NCBI GenBank assembly: GCA_963920765.1
Contig: OY987246.1
Location: 2,110,501-2,174,500 of the forward strand
Direction of reading: 5' to 3'
Length of the DNA: 64,000 nucleotides
DNA from: Ulota crispa
Taxonomy: Eukaryota > Streptophyta > Bryopsida > Orthotrichales > Orthotrichaceae
A program made the translations under genes and the position numbers. This document shows positions 62,832 through 64,000 of this stretch, in pieces (the first letter of the stretch is position 1; the number at the start of each line of letters is the position of its first letter). Under the pieces are notes generated by a model. It was not told the DNA's origin, did not search any database, and worked only from the letters and a program-made list of their open reading frames with translations.

Positions 62832-63213
62832 TTAACCCCTAAATGTTGAAGTAGACAAAAAACGTCTGCGGGCTTTGAAAAAGATTTTGTGTTACAGAAA
62901 AACATCATTTTTCATGTGATTTTTTTTCAGAAGTGAATGTAAACACATGGTCCATCATGGAAGGCAAAAAATCACATCATCTCATGCATTCATATTTTTA
63001 GGCAACCCAAATTGTGATAAGATTCAAAAACACAGTGTTAGGTCCCATGCTACCCATCTTGCACTTTTCATGAGGGCACCATGCATTGTTGACTTTTGCA
63101 ACTTTAAGAAACAAAATTTTAATGGGTGGGCACTTGCCACACCACTGTAGAAACCACTGTAGAAACCACTGTAGAGGACAGGCACGGCCACCCATCTGAC
63201 GTTCAAGGGTTAA
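62832..63213 (+). mobile_element. TTAA-type MITE, 365-bp family, with small internal expansion
   Basis: TTAACCCCTAAATGTTGAAG at left, GACGTTCAAGGGTTAA at right. GTAGAAACCACT is present in three tandem 15-bp units, which explains the extra length over 8573-8937. Confidence 0.8.
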
Positions 63214-64000
63214 GAGCCACAATTTTTTTTACCTTTGTTACCACTACAGCTTTGTTCCAGGTAGCTTCCATTGCTCCTTCTCGTGTGCAGAACTTCTTCC
63301 AAGACTCTCCAAGTTTAGTTTTTTGAATTCAAGTTTGTAGTTCTTTTGAGGGTTTAAGGAAGATAGACCCATATCCAAGCATTTTTGGGTACCTCAAGGT
63401 CTCAAAAAATTCAAGAAAAGAATTTGCAGGGTTAGCCTTTCAACAAGCTATCATGGAACGTCATTTCTGTGAAAAAAATTATTGTAGAATATTTAGTATT
63501 AGATGGCAAAATTACAGTTCATAGGGTCCCTAAAAGCAACTCTAGACCAATCTTGAAATTCTTGAATGTATTTCTAAAATGGCCTTTGATGGTTCCAATC
63601 TCAACCCTCCTAAAATAGCTTAGAAATTGGCACATGAAATAATTTGTTTGTGCAAGTAGAATTCATTGCTCTACTTTGGGTGCAAGAGTGTATGGTGGAC
63701 ACCTCAAAGTAGGGTGCGGAATTAAATGCTGCTTGGGAATGGGTATGTTTACCTTAACCCTTTAAGGCTAAGAGTGCTCCGGATCAAGTGCTCAATTTGA
63801 TCAAAATTGGTTTCTTTGACCCTAAAAGATTAAGATTTCTCTTTTTATTTGTTATTGATTTTGAGCATTCTTAGTATGTAGGAAGAGAGCTATTTGAAAA
63901 TGTTTCTTGCAAATAGTCCTCCACCTTTACGCTTGCACAGTTCTTTTGTTTCTATTCCTCTCTCTTCTATTCTCACAAGTCCATCTCCAATTCCTTCTTC
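63214..64000. other. AT-rich DNA with a possible tiny TTAA element
   Basis: 63754-63833 starts TTAACCCTTTAAGG and ends CCTAAAAGATTAA, a possible 80-bp element. 63735-63755 resembles a right end of the AGGTAG family. No gene recognised. Confidence 0.4.

Overview
The window looks like nuclear DNA of a land plant. It has spliced genes with GT-AG introns, chloroplast-type proteins (a CRM-domain RNA-binding protein, a MinE plastid-division factor, a GGPP synthase with a transit-like leader), a VAPYRIN homologue (a plant-specific protein of intracellular symbiosis), and AT-rich intergenic DNA full of short non-autonomous DNA transposons. The species cannot be named from sequence alone; long MITE-filled spacers with few genes fit a bryophyte, lycophyte or other non-flowering plant as well as anything else.

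Layout. 1-35,000 holds no convincing gene. It is a mosaic of MITEs and foldbacks, one Helitron and scattered tandem repeats. 36,304-38,074 (+) is a two-exon VAPYRIN gene. 38,373-39,349 (-) is a small three-exon DUF3223/DCL-domain gene convergent with it. 42,764-50,770 (-) is a 14-exon CRM-domain gene. 51,027-51,440 (-) is an orphan C-terminal exon of MinE, with a transposon copy directly at its 5' side. 51,437-58,600 is again repeats. 58,602-60,773 (-) is a three-exon GGPP synthase. 60,950-64,000 is MITEs.

Two things stand out. First, the CRM gene reads as one in-frame model of 1,295 codons in which a complete CAF1/CAF2-type half (two CRM domains) is joined to a CRS1/CFM2/CFM3-type half (three CRM domains). 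One continuous exon spans the junction and every intron phase fits. The two halves are separate genes in the plants I know. Second, about 25 elements of many sizes (80 bp to 1.2 kb) all begin TTAACCCCTNA... and end in its complement, and cover roughly 14-15 kb (near 23%) of the window. They look like piggyBac-type MITEs with TTAA target duplication. A related repeat at 40,339 preserves an unfilled TTAA site for one of them. Several share a single TTAA with a neighbour, so they lie in chains. No transposase gene for them is visible here.

Other mobile DNA: PIF/Harbinger-like MITEs (TWA duplications, GAGCATCTC or GGGGCGGTTC ends), TA-flanked elements with AGGTAG ends, Mutator-like MITEs with 9-bp duplications, a Stowaway-like element in a GGPPS intron, long foldbacks, and a 532-bp Helitron whose ends are confirmed by a neighbouring unfilled copy of its target. 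I saw no LTR retrotransposon or virus-like element, tRNA, rRNA or CRISPR array.
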